In this document: positions 33,304 to 42,400 of the stretch, piece by piece
Position numbering within the stretch: the first letter of the stretch is position 1
Layout: each line of letters starts with the position of its first letter
From: Streptomyces bathyalis
GTDB lineage: Bacteria > Actinomycetota > Actinomycetes > Streptomycetales > Streptomycetaceae
Assembly: GCF_015910445.1 (NCBI RefSeq)
Contig: NZ_CP048882.1
Location: 5,143,501 to 5,207,500, forward strand
Reading direction: 5' to 3'
Length of the DNA stretch: 64,000 nucleotides
Position numbers and translations under genes: made by a program
Notes under the pieces: generated by a model
What the model was told of the DNA's origin: nothing
Database searches by the model: none
Seen by the model: only the letters and a program-made list of their open reading frames with translations

Positions 33304-34461
33304 GTGCGACGCACGGTATTCGGCGAGGACCACGAGGCGTTCCGTCAGACCATCCGGGACTTCATCCAGGCCGAGGTCGTACCCCACTATCCGGAATGGG
33401 CCGAACAGGGCTACGTCCCGCGGAGCTTCTACAAGAAGCTCGGTGAGCTGGGCGTCTTCGGCATCGAGGTCCCCGAGGAGTACGGCGGCGCGGGCGAGAA
33501 GAGCTTCAAGTTCAACGCCGTGTTGACCGAGGAGTGCGCGCGGGCCGGCGTCAGCTTCGGCGGCTCCAGCGTCCACACCGCGCTGTGCCTGCCCTACATA
33601 CTCAAGTACGGCTCCGAGGAGCAGAAGCAGCGCTGGCTGCCCTCCTTCGTCTCCGGCGACATGATGACCGCCATCGCCATGACGGAGCCCGGCACCGGCT
33701 CCGACCTCGCGGGCATGAAGACCACGGCCAGGCTCTCGTCGGACGGCAAGCACTATGTGCTCAACGGCGCCAAGACCTTCATCACCGGCGGGGTCCAGGC
33801 CGACCGCGTCCTGGTGTGCTGCCGTACCTCGCCTGCCGACCCCGAGGACCGGCGCGGCGGCATCTCCATCCTCGTCGTCGACGCCAAGAGCGAGGGCTAC
33901 GCGGTCGGCAGGAAGCTCGACAAGCTCGGCCTGCGCGCGTCCGACACCGCCGAACTCTCCTTCACCGACGTCAAGGTGCCCGTCGAGGACATGCTCGGTG
34001 AGCCCGGCAAGGCGTTCACGTACCTCACGCACAACCTGCCGCAGGAGCGGCTGGGCATAGCCATCGGCGCGTACGCCATGTCGGCGGCCGCCGTGCGGTT
34101 CGCGCACGAGTACGTGAACGAGCGGACCGTCTTCGGGCGTGAGGTGGCCTCGTTCCAGAACACCAAGTTCGTGCTGGCCGACTGCAAGGCCGACGTCGAC
34201 GCGATGCAGGCCGTGTGCGACCGCGCCCTGGAGGCGCTGGACGCGGACGAGCTGACGGCGGCGGACGCCGCCTCTGCGAAGCTGTTCACCACAGAGCTGG
34301 CTGCCCGCGTCATCGACAAGTGCCTGCAACTGCACGGCGGTTACGGCTACATGCTCGAGTACCCGATCGCCAACCTGTACGCCGACACCCGCGTCTCACG
34401 CATCTACGGCGGCACCAGCGAGGTCATGCGCTCGATCGTGGCCAAGTCGATGGGGCTGTGA
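33304..34461 (+). CDS. Acyl-CoA dehydrogenase
   Basis: 385 aa. The GTG at 33304 is chosen over the GTG at 33298 because AGGAGG (33291-33296) is then 7 nt away. Family motifs are AIAMTEPGTGSDLAGMKT (FAD/acyl site), YVLNGAKTFITGG, ERLGIAIGAYAMSAAAVRFA, and the C-terminal LQLHGGYGYMLEYPIANLYAD ending RIYGGTSEVMRSIVAKSMGL. The catalytic Glu region resembles medium- or long-chain enzymes. Chain length cannot be read from sequence alone. It follows the TetR gene in the same direction after 146 bp containing a different palindrome, so regulation is probably separate. A thioesterase gene follows after 109 bp. Confidence 0.92.
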   Translation: MRRTVFGEDHEAFRQTIRDFIQAEVVPHYPEWAEQGYVPRSFYKKLGELGVFGIEVPEEYGGAGEKSFKFNAVLTEECARAGVSFGGSSVHTALCLPYILKYGSEEQKQRWLPSFVSGDMMTAIAMTEPGTGSDLAGMKTTARLSSDGKHYVLNGAKTFITGGVQADRVLVCCRTSPADPEDRRGGISILVVDAKSEGYAVGRKLDKLGLRASDTAELSFTDVKVPVEDMLGEPGKAFTYLTHNLPQERLGIAIGAYAMSAAAVRFAHEYVNERTVFGREVASFQNTKFVLADCKADVDAMQAVCDRALEALDADELTAADAASAKLFTTELAARVIDKCLQLHGGYGYMLEYPIANLYADTRVSRIYGGTSEVMRSIVAKSMGL

Positions 34462-34570
34462 CGGTGCGTCCGGTGGCCGCGGGTCCGGCGGATGTGATCC
34501 GGAACGCTTCACTCCGGATTGTGATCTGCGCCGTAACCGCAGGTAGCTCACCAGGGGCACAATCGCCGGC

Positions 34571-35461
34571 ATGAGCAACGAACTGACGTCACTGGTCGAC
34601 CTGCTCGATCTGGAGCGGGTCGAGCAGGACATCTACCGGGGCGACAGCCGGGAGGCCGTCGTCCCGCGGGTGTTCGGCGGGCAGGTCGCCGCGCAGGCAC
34701 TCGTCGCCGCGTGCCGGACCGTGCCCGAAGGGCGTCTCCCGCACTCCCTGCACTCCTACTTCCTCCGCCCCGGCGATCCGGGCGCACCGATCGTCTACAC
34801 CGTCGACCGCATCCGGGACGGACGCTCCTTCACCACCCGCCGGGTCGTGGCCGTCCAGCACGGGCAGCCGATCTTCCACCTCTCGAGTTCCTTCCAGACG
34901 TACGAGGAAGGGCTCGAGCACCAGGAGCCGATGCCGGAGGCGCCCGATCCCGAGACGCTGCCGACGGCCGCGGACATGCTGCCCCGGTACGCGGAGCTCT
35001 TCCGCGGCTCGGACGTGCCGCAGCGGCTGATGAAGGCGCGTGCCGCCGTCGATCTCCGGTACGTGCGCGAGCCTCCGTTCGCCAGTGCGGGGGAGCCGCG
35101 TGAACCGCGCTCGCAGGTCTGGTTCCGCACCAACGGGAAGCTGGACGGGGCGCTCGACGACCCGACGCTGCACATTTGCCTCGCCACGTACGTCTCCGAC
35201 ATGACGCTGCTGGACTCGGTGCTCCTGGCGCACGGCCGCGGAGGCTGGGCGGTCGGTGACGTCGTCGGGGCGAGCCTGGACCACGCGATGTGGTTCCACC
35301 GTCCCTTCCGTGCGGACGAGTGGCTGCTGTACGACCAGGTCAGCCCGACCTCCCAGGGCGGACGCGGCCTCGGCAGCGGGCGGATCTACACCCGCGACGG
35401 GCGGCTCGCGGTGTCGGTGATCCAGGAGGGTGTCGTGCGGGTGCCGCGCGGCCAGGACTGA
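34571..35461 (+). CDS. tesB: Acyl-CoA thioesterase II (TesB)
   Basis: 296 aa; ATG at 34571. It is a double hot-dog protein: VFGGQVAAQALVAACRTVPE and HSLHSYFLRPGDPGAPIVYTV in the first fold, and VYVSDMTLLDSVL-like (here TYVSDMTLLDSVLL) then LDHAMWFHRPFRADEWLLYD in the second. D of SDMTLLDS and the Gln/Thr near the C-terminus match the TesB triad region. It hydrolyses acyl-CoA to free acid and CoA. Length is normal (about 285-295). Sits after an acyl-CoA dehydrogenase gene and convergent with an Erm-type gene. Confidence 0.95.
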   Translation: MSNELTSLVDLLDLERVEQDIYRGDSREAVVPRVFGGQVAAQALVAACRTVPEGRLPHSLHSYFLRPGDPGAPIVYTVDRIRDGRSFTTRRVVAVQHGQPIFHLSSSFQTYEEGLEHQEPMPEAPDPETLPTAADMLPRYAELFRGSDVPQRLMKARAAVDLRYVREPPFASAGEPREPRSQVWFRTNGKLDGALDDPTLHICLATYVSDMTLLDSVLLAHGRGGWAVGDVVGASLDHAMWFHRPFRADEWLLYDQVSPTSQGGRGLGSGRIYTRDGRLAVSVIQEGVVRVPRGQD

Positions 35462-35467
35462 GGGTGC

Positions 35468-35495
35468 GCGGCGCACGGCACGAGCCGTGCGCCGC
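35468..35495. terminator. Bidirectional terminator between tesB and erm
   Basis: A perfect 12-bp stem (35468-35479 GCGGCGCACGGC, 35484-35495) with loop ACGA, 7 bp after the tesB stop and 9 bp before the erm stop. Confidence 0.88.
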
Positions 35496-35503
35496 AAGGG
35501 AGT

Positions 35504-36271
35504 TCAGCGATCCCCCAGCTCCTCGAAGAGCGTCAGCCACTGCTGCGGTGTCACCAGGCCGACCGGGGTGGAGGTGTCGGCATCCGCGCGTGCGAAGGCC
35601 GCCCGGACGCGGGCGGTGCGGTGCCGGCGCGACAGCGTCGCCGCGAGCGAGCCGCCGACACCGGTGAAGCCGTGTGCGACGAACTCCCTGTATGCGGGCA
35701 TCCGTCGGGGCGGCAGGAGCGGCGCGCCGCGCCGTTCGATCCGCAGCACCGCCGAGTCCGTGCGCGGCACGGGCGTGAACGACTCGCGGCCCACCCGGCC
35801 CAGCCGGCGCCACCCGAACTGGGGCCACGTGCTCACGGTCAGCAGTGGCCAGCGCCCGTAGCCCCCGCTCGACTTGGCGGCGTACTCGAACTGCGTGAGG
35901 AGCGTCGCAGAGGTCAGATGTGGCGCGGCGAGGCACCAGCGGACGATGTCGGTCGTGCGGGAGTAGGGGATGTTGCCCACGACGGCGAACGGCTCGCGTG
36001 GCGCCCGGGAGCGGAGGAAGTCCCCCCGGACCAGGCGCAGTCCGGGCCGGTCGCCGAGGCTCCGGGAGAGCTGTGCGGCCAGTCGCGGGTCGATCTCGTA
36101 GGCGATGACGCGGCGGTCACCGGTGGCGAGTCGGCGCGTCAGCACCCCTTGCCCCGCGCCGGGTTCGACGACGAGGGCGTCCGGGGGCAGCGCGCCGGCG
36201 CGGATGATGCGCCGTACGGCGGCGGTGTCGTGGAGGAAGTTCTGGGAGAGCGTCTTGCGGCGGCGTGCCAC
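35504..36271 (-). CDS. erm: Erm-type 23S rRNA (adenine-N6) methyltransferase
   Basis: 255 aa; GTG at 36271 with GAGGA 8 nt upstream. N-terminal RRRKTLSQNFLHD is the Erm/KsgA start. SAM motif I is VVEPGAGQGVLTRRLA, motif II is AYEIDPRLAAQL, motif III is RGDFL, and motif IV is VVGNIPYSRTTDIVRW. The NIPY version and the short C-terminal helical domain fit Erm proteins of antibiotic-producing actinomycetes rather than KsgA (NLPY, longer). It is predicted to methylate A2058 of 23S rRNA and give macrolide-lincosamide-streptogramin B resistance. It sits alone between tesB and a phosphatase gene that I recall as close neighbours in S. coelicolor, suggesting insertion. No leader-peptide attenuator can be proven in the 290 bp upstream. 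Confidence 0.9.
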   Translation of the reverse strand: MARRRKTLSQNFLHDTAAVRRIIRAGALPPDALVVEPGAGQGVLTRRLATGDRRVIAYEIDPRLAAQLSRSLGDRPGLRLVRGDFLRSRAPREPFAVVGNIPYSRTTDIVRWCLAAPHLTSATLLTQFEYAAKSSGGYGRWPLLTVSTWPQFGWRRLGRVGRESFTPVPRTDSAVLRIERRGAPLLPPRRMPAYREFVAHGFTGVGGSLAATLSRRHRTARVRAAFARADADTSTPVGLVTPQQWLTLFEELGDR

Positions 36272-36563
36272 GGCGAAGTCCTCGGGTGTGTGAGGACAGG
36301 CGCGGCAGCGTGCCGGCGCGCGCAGGAGTGCGCGGTCGCGACGAGCGAGGCGTTTCCCTGTGCGCGCGTGCGAGGCGTTCCGTACGGCGGTCGTACGTCA
36401 CGGCTCCGCCGGGCCTGTCCGGTCGATGGGGACACCGGAGGCCCTGGGCACATGCCGGGACGCGTGGCAGAAGCGGTGTGGTGGCAGCACGGCTGCGGTC
36501 AGGCGGAGCCGCCGGCGGACGAGGCCGGGGCAAGAGTGGTGGCAGCGGGAAGCCGGGTGCGCC

Positions 36564-36731
36564 TCAGGCGTCCTGGCGGATGGCCAGGGCCGGGCGCCGG
36601 CCGCGCGGGCGGATGACGAGCTGGGGGAAGCGCCCCCAGCCGGTGCTGCTCCATGGCCCTGCGGGCATGGGAAGTGCCCCCAGCGCGGCGGCGCGCACAC
36701 CGTTGATGATGGCCTGCATGGCTGCGGACAT
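36564..36731 (-). CDS. Possible small protein, 55 aa
   Basis: ATG at 36731, TGA at 36564-36566. Starts MSAAMQAIINGVRAAALGAL and ends RPALAIRQDA. Codon third positions are strongly G/C and the composition is protein-like, with a hydrophobic N-terminal helix and an Arg-rich end. There is no convincing ribosome binding site and I recognise no family. It lies upstream of erm (292 bp away, same strand) and downstream of a phosphatase gene. Might instead be part of the erm leader. Confidence 0.35.
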   Translation of the reverse strand: MSAAMQAIINGVRAAALGALPMPAGPWSSTGWGRFPQLVIRPRGRRPALAIRQDA

Positions 36732-36794
36732 GGTCAGGACGCTAAGCGGGTTCGGTGCAGCCGCGCAAACCGTTTTCTCCGCGGCGGCCCGCGG

Positions 36795-37598
36795 TCACTC
36801 CGTACCGGGCTGTGCCGCCGCCAGCAGGTAGGAGGTGAGGGGCTCGTAGAAGCGCGGGTCGGTGACGTGGTCGTCGAGCGGAACGGTGGCGGCGAGGGTG
36901 TTCTCGGCCTCGCCGAGGAAGAGCGCCGGGTCGTTGCAGTCCGCGAAGCCGACCGTCTCGATCCCCTGCTGCCCGGCGTACCCCGCCCAGCCGTGGTCGG
37001 CGACGACCAGGTCCGGCGGCGGTTCCCCGGCCCGGCCGAGCTGGTCGAGCACGGCGGCCATCGGAGCCGGGGAGTGGGTGTGCCACAGGGACGCGCCCCG
37101 CTCGAGCACCGCGACGCCGCCGAACTGCACGACCACACCGTCGTCCGTGTACGTGCCCAGTGGTACGCGGACGATGTCGCAGCCCGCGTCGTGCAGCGAC
37201 CGTGCGAGTGCCCCGTGCATGTCGAGAAGCGCGCCCGGGTGTCCCGTCGCGAACAGCACCCGCAGACGGCCCTCCGCCGCCTTGCGCAGCTCGGCCGCCG
37301 ACCGGTCGAGGGCGCCCACGGTCATCTCCGGGTCGATGGTGTCCTGGCCGGTGCGGTGGTCGGGGTCGTCGATGACGCCGCAGCGCTCGGCCATCACCGC
37401 CAGCACGTCCTGTTCGTCCGTCCAGCGGTCGCCGAGTTCAAGGCCGAGCCAGTAGTGCCGGTCGCCGTTGGCGAGCTTGCGGTAGTGGGACAGGTTGTTC
37501 TCGCGGGGGGTGGCCACGTCGCCTGCGATGCGGGTGCGTACGAGGTGGTCGACGAGTTCGGACCTGGTCGGTGCGGCGGCGGGCGCGAATATGGGCAT
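36795..37598 (-). CDS. Actinobacterial phosphatase-family protein (conserved, uncharacterised)
   Basis: 267 aa; ATG at 37598. The N-terminus contains LVDHLVRTRIAGDVATPREN, the middle VLFATGHPGALLDMHGALA, and the C-terminal half LVVADHGWAGYAGQ and VGFADCNDPALFLGE. I recognise it as a strongly conserved streptomycete protein usually labelled phosphatase; the basis for that label is unclear to me. His and Asp residues in ATGHPG, ADHGWAG and FADCNDPALF could bind metal. There is no signal peptide, so it is cytoplasmic. It is divergent from agmatinase with 162 bp between starts. Confidence 0.75.
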   Translation of the reverse strand: MPIFAPAAAPTRSELVDHLVRTRIAGDVATPRENNLSHYRKLANGDRHYWLGLELGDRWTDEQDVLAVMAERCGVIDDPDHRTGQDTIDPEMTVGALDRSAAELRKAAEGRLRVLFATGHPGALLDMHGALARSLHDAGCDIVRVPLGTYTDDGVVVQFGGVAVLERGASLWHTHSPAPMAAVLDQLGRAGEPPPDLVVADHGWAGYAGQQGIETVGFADCNDPALFLGEAENTLAATVPLDDHVTDPRFYEPLTSYLLAAAQPGTE

Positions 37599-37760
37599 GC
37601 GCTCATTGTCACCCCTGCGGTGCGGGCCCCGTCAGGCGCGCCCGGCATCGCCGCACGCCGCCTGTCCCCGGCACACCTGTACGCGGCGGACAAGTCGGCG
37701 GTCCGCGCTGCCGGTTACGGCCAACGAGCGGCCGCTTCCCCGGCGTCTACGCTCGCGCCC

Positions 37761-38789
37761 ATGAGCAACGCTGAGCAGCACGGACAGTCCAAGCAGCGCG
37801 CCGAGCAGCCCGAACGTGCCCATCGACCGGACCCCGTCGGGCCGGTGGACAGCTCCCGCGTACCTCGTTACGCCGGGCCCGCGACGTTCGCGCGGCTGCC
37901 CCGCCTGGACGAGGTGGGCGGCACCGCGGATGTCGCCGTCGTCGGCGTCCCCTTCGACACCGGTGTCTCCTACCGGCCGGGCGCACGCTTCGGCGGCAAC
38001 GCGATCCGCGAGGCCTCGCGGCTGCTGCGCCCGTACAACCCGGCGCAGGAGGCCGCGCCCTTCGCTCTCGCACAGGTCGCGGACGCGGGTGACATCCCTG
38101 CGAATCCGTTCGACATCGGTGAGGCCGTGGAGACCGTGCAGGAGGCCGCCGACGGTCTGCTCGACAGCGGTGCCCGGCTGATGACGCTCGGCGGCGACCA
38201 CACCATCGCTCTGCCGCTGCTGCGTTCGGTCGTACGGAAGCACGGCCCGGTCGCCCTCCTCCACTTCGACGCCCATCTGGACACCTGGGACACCTACTTC
38301 GGTGCCGCTTACACGCACGGCACCCCGTTCCGCCGGGCCTTCGAGGAGGGGCTGCTGGACACCTCGGCCGTCTCGCACGTCGGCACGCGCGGTCCCCTCT
38401 ACGGCCGCAAGGACCTGGACGAGGACGCGAGGATGGGCTTCGGCATCGTCACCTCGGCGGATGTGATGCGGCGCGGCGTCGATGAGGTGACGGACCAGCT
38501 GAGGCTGCGCATCGGTGACCGTCCCCTCTACATCTCGGTGGACATCGACGTGCTCGACCCGGCGCACGCGCCGGGCACGGGCACACCCGAGGCCGGGGGG
38601 CTCACCTCGCGCGAACTGCTGGAGATCATCCGCGGCCTCGCGGGCTGCCGTCTGGTCTCCGCGGACCTGGTGGAGGTCGCCCCCGCCTACGACCAGGCGG
38701 AGATCACTTCGGTCGCCGCCTCGCACACGGCCTACGAACTGACGACGGTCATGGCACGGCAGATCGCCGAGGGACGCACGGGGCAGTAG
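37761..38789 (+). CDS. speB: Agmatinase (ureohydrolase family)
   Basis: 342 aa; ATG at 37761. After a 45-residue disordered N-terminus the ureohydrolase core has all manganese ligand motifs in order: LGGDHTIALP, LLHFDAHLDTWD, and VDIDVLDPAHAPGTGTPEAGG. It converts agmatine to putrescine and urea; guanidinobutyrase and proclavaminate amidinohydrolase-type activities are close relatives and cannot be excluded. The order phosphatase-speB matches the S. coelicolor region around SCO2770. It is followed by a 645-bp gene-poor region containing a Crp-type palindrome. Confidence 0.92.
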   Translation: MSNAEQHGQSKQRAEQPERAHRPDPVGPVDSSRVPRYAGPATFARLPRLDEVGGTADVAVVGVPFDTGVSYRPGARFGGNAIREASRLLRPYNPAQEAAPFALAQVADAGDIPANPFDIGEAVETVQEAADGLLDSGARLMTLGGDHTIALPLLRSVVRKHGPVALLHFDAHLDTWDTYFGAAYTHGTPFRRAFEEGLLDTSAVSHVGTRGPLYGRKDLDEDARMGFGIVTSADVMRRGVDEVTDQLRLRIGDRPLYISVDIDVLDPAHAPGTGTPEAGGLTSRELLEIIRGLAGCRLVSADLVEVAPAYDQAEITSVAASHTAYELTTVMARQIAEGRTGQ

Positions 38790-39434
38790 CTGACGCGCGT
38801 GCTCGCCGGGTCGCGTGCGAATCCGGTTCGACAAGTGGTTCGAGAGACGCACATGGGGCGGTTTCCAGCCGTATTGGGAACGGAGGGTATGCGCTTGCTC
38901 GCACAACGTGCTTGCCCGGGGTTTCGGGGGGCCGGGGAACATGGCTGGTGGAAGCGGTGCGTGTGATTGCGCTCACACACAGTAAGCGGTAACTGTGCGA
39001 ACGTGGTTTAACACAAAACGTTACTGAATCTGGTCGGTCGGTGGTGCATCTCAGGAAAGTTCCCGACAGACTTCCCACTGCGGTCCCGCGGGATGGGGAC
39101 GACACATGACGGCGACAGAGTCGGCCCTGTGGGGGGTGCCGCCTGTCAGCATTCCATGGACGTCCCCGCCGGGGCGGTCGGGAGAGCCCCCCGCTCTCCG
39201 GACCGCCCCGGTTGTCGTTCGGCCGGATTTCCCTTCGGTCCCGCTTCCTTCCCGCTCCCGTCTCGCCCGGCCTCCCTCGTGCTCAGGCCCTAGGCCGGAA
39301 GTCGGGACTTCGCCGCCGATCGTTACGGCGGGATGAATCCCCTGCCCTGGGACGTTGCAGCCTTCGGCGGCAGCGCGCGGGGCCTCTTCCCGCGCGCCAG
39401 GCACACCTTGGGGATCGGGAGAGCGAGGGCACTG
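38790..39434. other. 645-bp region without a convincing gene, before the ABC exporter
   Basis: It contains a perfect CRP-type palindrome (38962-38977) and an A/T-rich segment with GTAAC (38990-38994) and GTTAC (39020-39024) as inverted arms around GTGGTTTAACACAAAAC. An ORF at 39106-39336 (76 codons) overlaps the alternative exporter start at 39333 by ATGA but is Pro/Ser/Arg-rich and resembles nothing known to me. The exporter promoter is probably in the A/T-rich part. Confidence 0.55.
38962..38977. promoter_or_regulatory. Crp-type binding site
   Basis: TGTGATTGCGCTCACA is a perfect TGTGA-N6-TCACA site, extended by one further matched pair on each side (GTGTGA...TCACAC, 38961-38978). It is 170 bp after the agmatinase stop and about 460 bp before the exporter start. 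Streptomyces Crp binds related GTG-N-rich palindromes. Confidence 0.65.
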
Positions 39435-42400
39435 GTGACGACGGGGACGGAACCGGCTGACGAGAAGCAGGACGGGCAGGGCTCGCGGGTCCTGCCCCAC
39501 GAGCCGGACCTGGAAGCCGGGCCGGCGGAGAAGCCGGCGCACGGCGGACCGGACCGGCAGGGCTGGGCGAAGCGGCTCACGGCGTACTGCTGGCGCTACC
39601 GGCGCGCCGTCGTGATCTCCGTCGGTGCCTCGCTCGCCGGCATGGGCGTCATGGCGCTCGTCCCGCTGCTCACCAAGGTGATCATCGACGACGTGGTCGT
39701 CGGGAACGAGGGCGGCCTTGCCCTGTGGATCGGGCTGCTGCTGCTCGCCGCCGCTGCCATCTACGTCCTCACTTATGCGCGCCGTTACTACGGCGGGCGG
39801 CTCGCCCTCGACGTCCAGCACGACCTGCGGACCGAGATGTACCGGGCGATCATCCGCCTCGACGGACGCAGCCAGGACGAGCTGTCGACCGGGCAGGTCG
39901 TCGGGCGCGGCACGAGCGATCTGCAGCTGGTGCAGAGCCTGCTGTTCATGCTGCCGATGATGATCGGGAACGTGCTGCTCTTCGCGGTCGCGCTCGTGGT
40001 GATGATCGTGCTCTCACCGGTGCTCACGCTCGTCTCGCTCGCCGTCTTCCCGGCGCTCTGGTGGATCGCCAACCTCAGCCGCACACGCCTCTTCCCGGCC
40101 ACCTGGTACGCGCAGCAGCAGGCCGGCGCCGTGGCCTCGGTCGTCGACGGGGCTGTCACGGGCGTGCGCGTGGTGAAGGGCTTCGGCCAGGAGGAGCAGG
40201 AGAAGGGCAAGCTGCGAGACATCAGCCGCGAACTGTTCGCTGCGCGGATGCGGACCGTGCGCCTCAACTCCCGCTACACCCCCGCCCTGCAGAGCGTGCC
40301 CTCGCTGGGGCAGGTCGGCATGCTGGCGCTGGGCGGCTGGATGGCCACGCGCGGGGAGATCACGCTCGGTACGTTCGTCGCCTTCTCCACCTATCTCGCG
40401 CAGCTCGTCGGGCCCGTGCGGATGCTCGCGATGATGCTGACCGTCGGGCAGCAGGCACGCGCGGGCGTCGAGCGGGTCTACGAACTCATCGACACGGAGC
40501 CGCAGATGACCGAGCGGCCCGACGCGCACGAGCTGCCCGCCGACGCCGAGGCGTCCGTGGAGTTCGACGACGTCGGCTTCGGATACGAGCGGCACGACGG
40601 CCCGGAGGACGCCACCGGGGCCGGCGGCGACAGCCGCGACGGCGAACACGCGGGCCAGGGCGGAGGGGCCGGGCCCGCCGCCCGCGGAAGGGTTCTGGAC
40701 GGGTTCCGGCTGCGCGTGGAGCCCGGCGAGACCGTCGCCGTCGTGGGCTCCAGCGGCAGCGGCAAGTCCACCCTCGCGATGCTGCTGCCCCGCTACTACG
40801 ACGTGACGAGCGGTGCCGTACGGGTCGGCGGGCACGACGTGCGCGAGCTGACGATCGGTTCGCTGCGCTCCGCGATCGGGCTCGTGCCGGAGAACAGCTT
40901 TCTCTTCTCCGACTCCATTCGCGAGAACATCGCCTACGGCGCACCCGACGCGACCGACGAGGAGATCCACGCCGCCGCCCGCATCGCGCAGGCCGACGGC
41001 TTCATCGCCGAACTGCCCGACGGCTACGACACCACCGTCGGCGAGCAGGGCCTGACCCTCTCCGGCGGTCAGCGCCAGCGCATCGCGCTCGCCCGCGCCG
41101 TGCTGACCGACCCCCGGCTGCTGCTGCTCGACGACGCGACGTCCGCCGTCGACGCGCACGTCGAGCACGAGATCCACGAGGCGCTCCGGAGCGTGATGGC
41201 GGGCCGTACGACGCTGCTCATCGCGCACCGCCAGTCGACGCTCGCCCTCGCCGACAGGATCGCCGTGCTGGACCGCGGGCGCCTCGCCGACGTCGGCACG
41301 CACGAGGAGCTGACGGAGCGCTGCGCGCTCTACCGCAGGCTGCTGACCGATCCCGACGAGCTGGGCGAGGTCGAGCGCGACCCCGCGGGCCTGGCGTCTT
41401 CCGGGACGGATTCCGCGGGCGCGGACGCCGTCCCGGCGGAAGGCGGCATCACCCCTGAGCTGTGGGTGCGCCGCGACGATTCGGCTCCGGACGGGGTCTC
41501 CGCCACGGGGCGCACCGATGTGAGCGGAGCGCAGGCCGGGCGTCCCGGCGGCTTCGCCTCCGAGCTGGCCGCCTCGCCGGGCAGCCCCGAACTCCTCGCC
41601 CGCGTGGCCGCGTTGCCGCCCGCCGAGGACGTCCCAGAGGTCGACGAGGCGCAGGCGGAGCGCGCCGAGGACTCCTACGGACTGCGCCGCCTGCTGCGCG
41701 GCTTCGGCGCGGCGCTCGCGGTGGCGCTGCTCTTCGCCGCCCTCGACGCCGGGTTCGGACTCGCGCTGCCCGTGCTGATCCGCAACGGCATCGACGACGG
41801 TGTGCAGAAGGCGGCGCTCGGCGCGGTCTGGACGGCCTCCGCGGTGGCGCTGGCCGTCGTGGCAGGGCAGTGGGTCGCGCAGTACGCCGCGATGCGGCTC
41901 ACGGGCCGTACCGGCGAACGCGTCCTGTACGCGCTGAGGGTGAAGATCTTCGCCCAGCTTCAGCGTCTCGGGCTCGATTACTACGAGCGCCATCTGGCCG
42001 GTGCGGTCATGACCCGGATGACCACCGACGTGGACGCGCTGTCGACGTTCCTGCAGACCGGCCTCGTCACCGCCGTCGTCTCCGTCTTTACCTTCATCGG
42101 CATCCTCATCGCGCTGCTGGTGCTCGATCTGCAGCTGGCGCTGGTCGTCTTCGCGACGCTGCCGGTCCTGATCGTCGGGACGGTCTACTTCCGCCGCCAC
42201 AGCGTCAAGGCGTACGAATTGGCACGCGAGCGTGTCAGCGTCGTCAACGCCGATCTGCAGGAGTCCGTCGCGGGCCTGCGCATGGTGCAGGCGTTCCGGC
42301 GCGAGCGTCGCGGCACGGCGCGTTTCACCGAGCGCAGCGACGGCTACCGGCAGGCGCGGGTGCGCGGACAGTGGCTGATCTCGGTCTACTTCCCCTTCGT

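Noticed and set aside
35504..36271. KsgA (RsmA) 16S rRNA dimethyltransferase
   Set aside because: Motif IV is NIPY rather than NLPY, the protein is shorter than KsgA, and the genomic context is not that of ksgA.
39106..39336. 76-codon ORF overlapping the alternative exporter start by ATGA
   Set aside because: Pro/Ser/Arg-rich, no recognisable family, weak ribosome binding site; the overlap alone is not enough. Kept only as part of the intergenic description.
39333..39434. Upstream ATG for the ABC exporter
   Set aside because: GTG at 39435 has GAGGG at a proper distance and gives the usual N-terminus; the extra 34 residues look non-coding.
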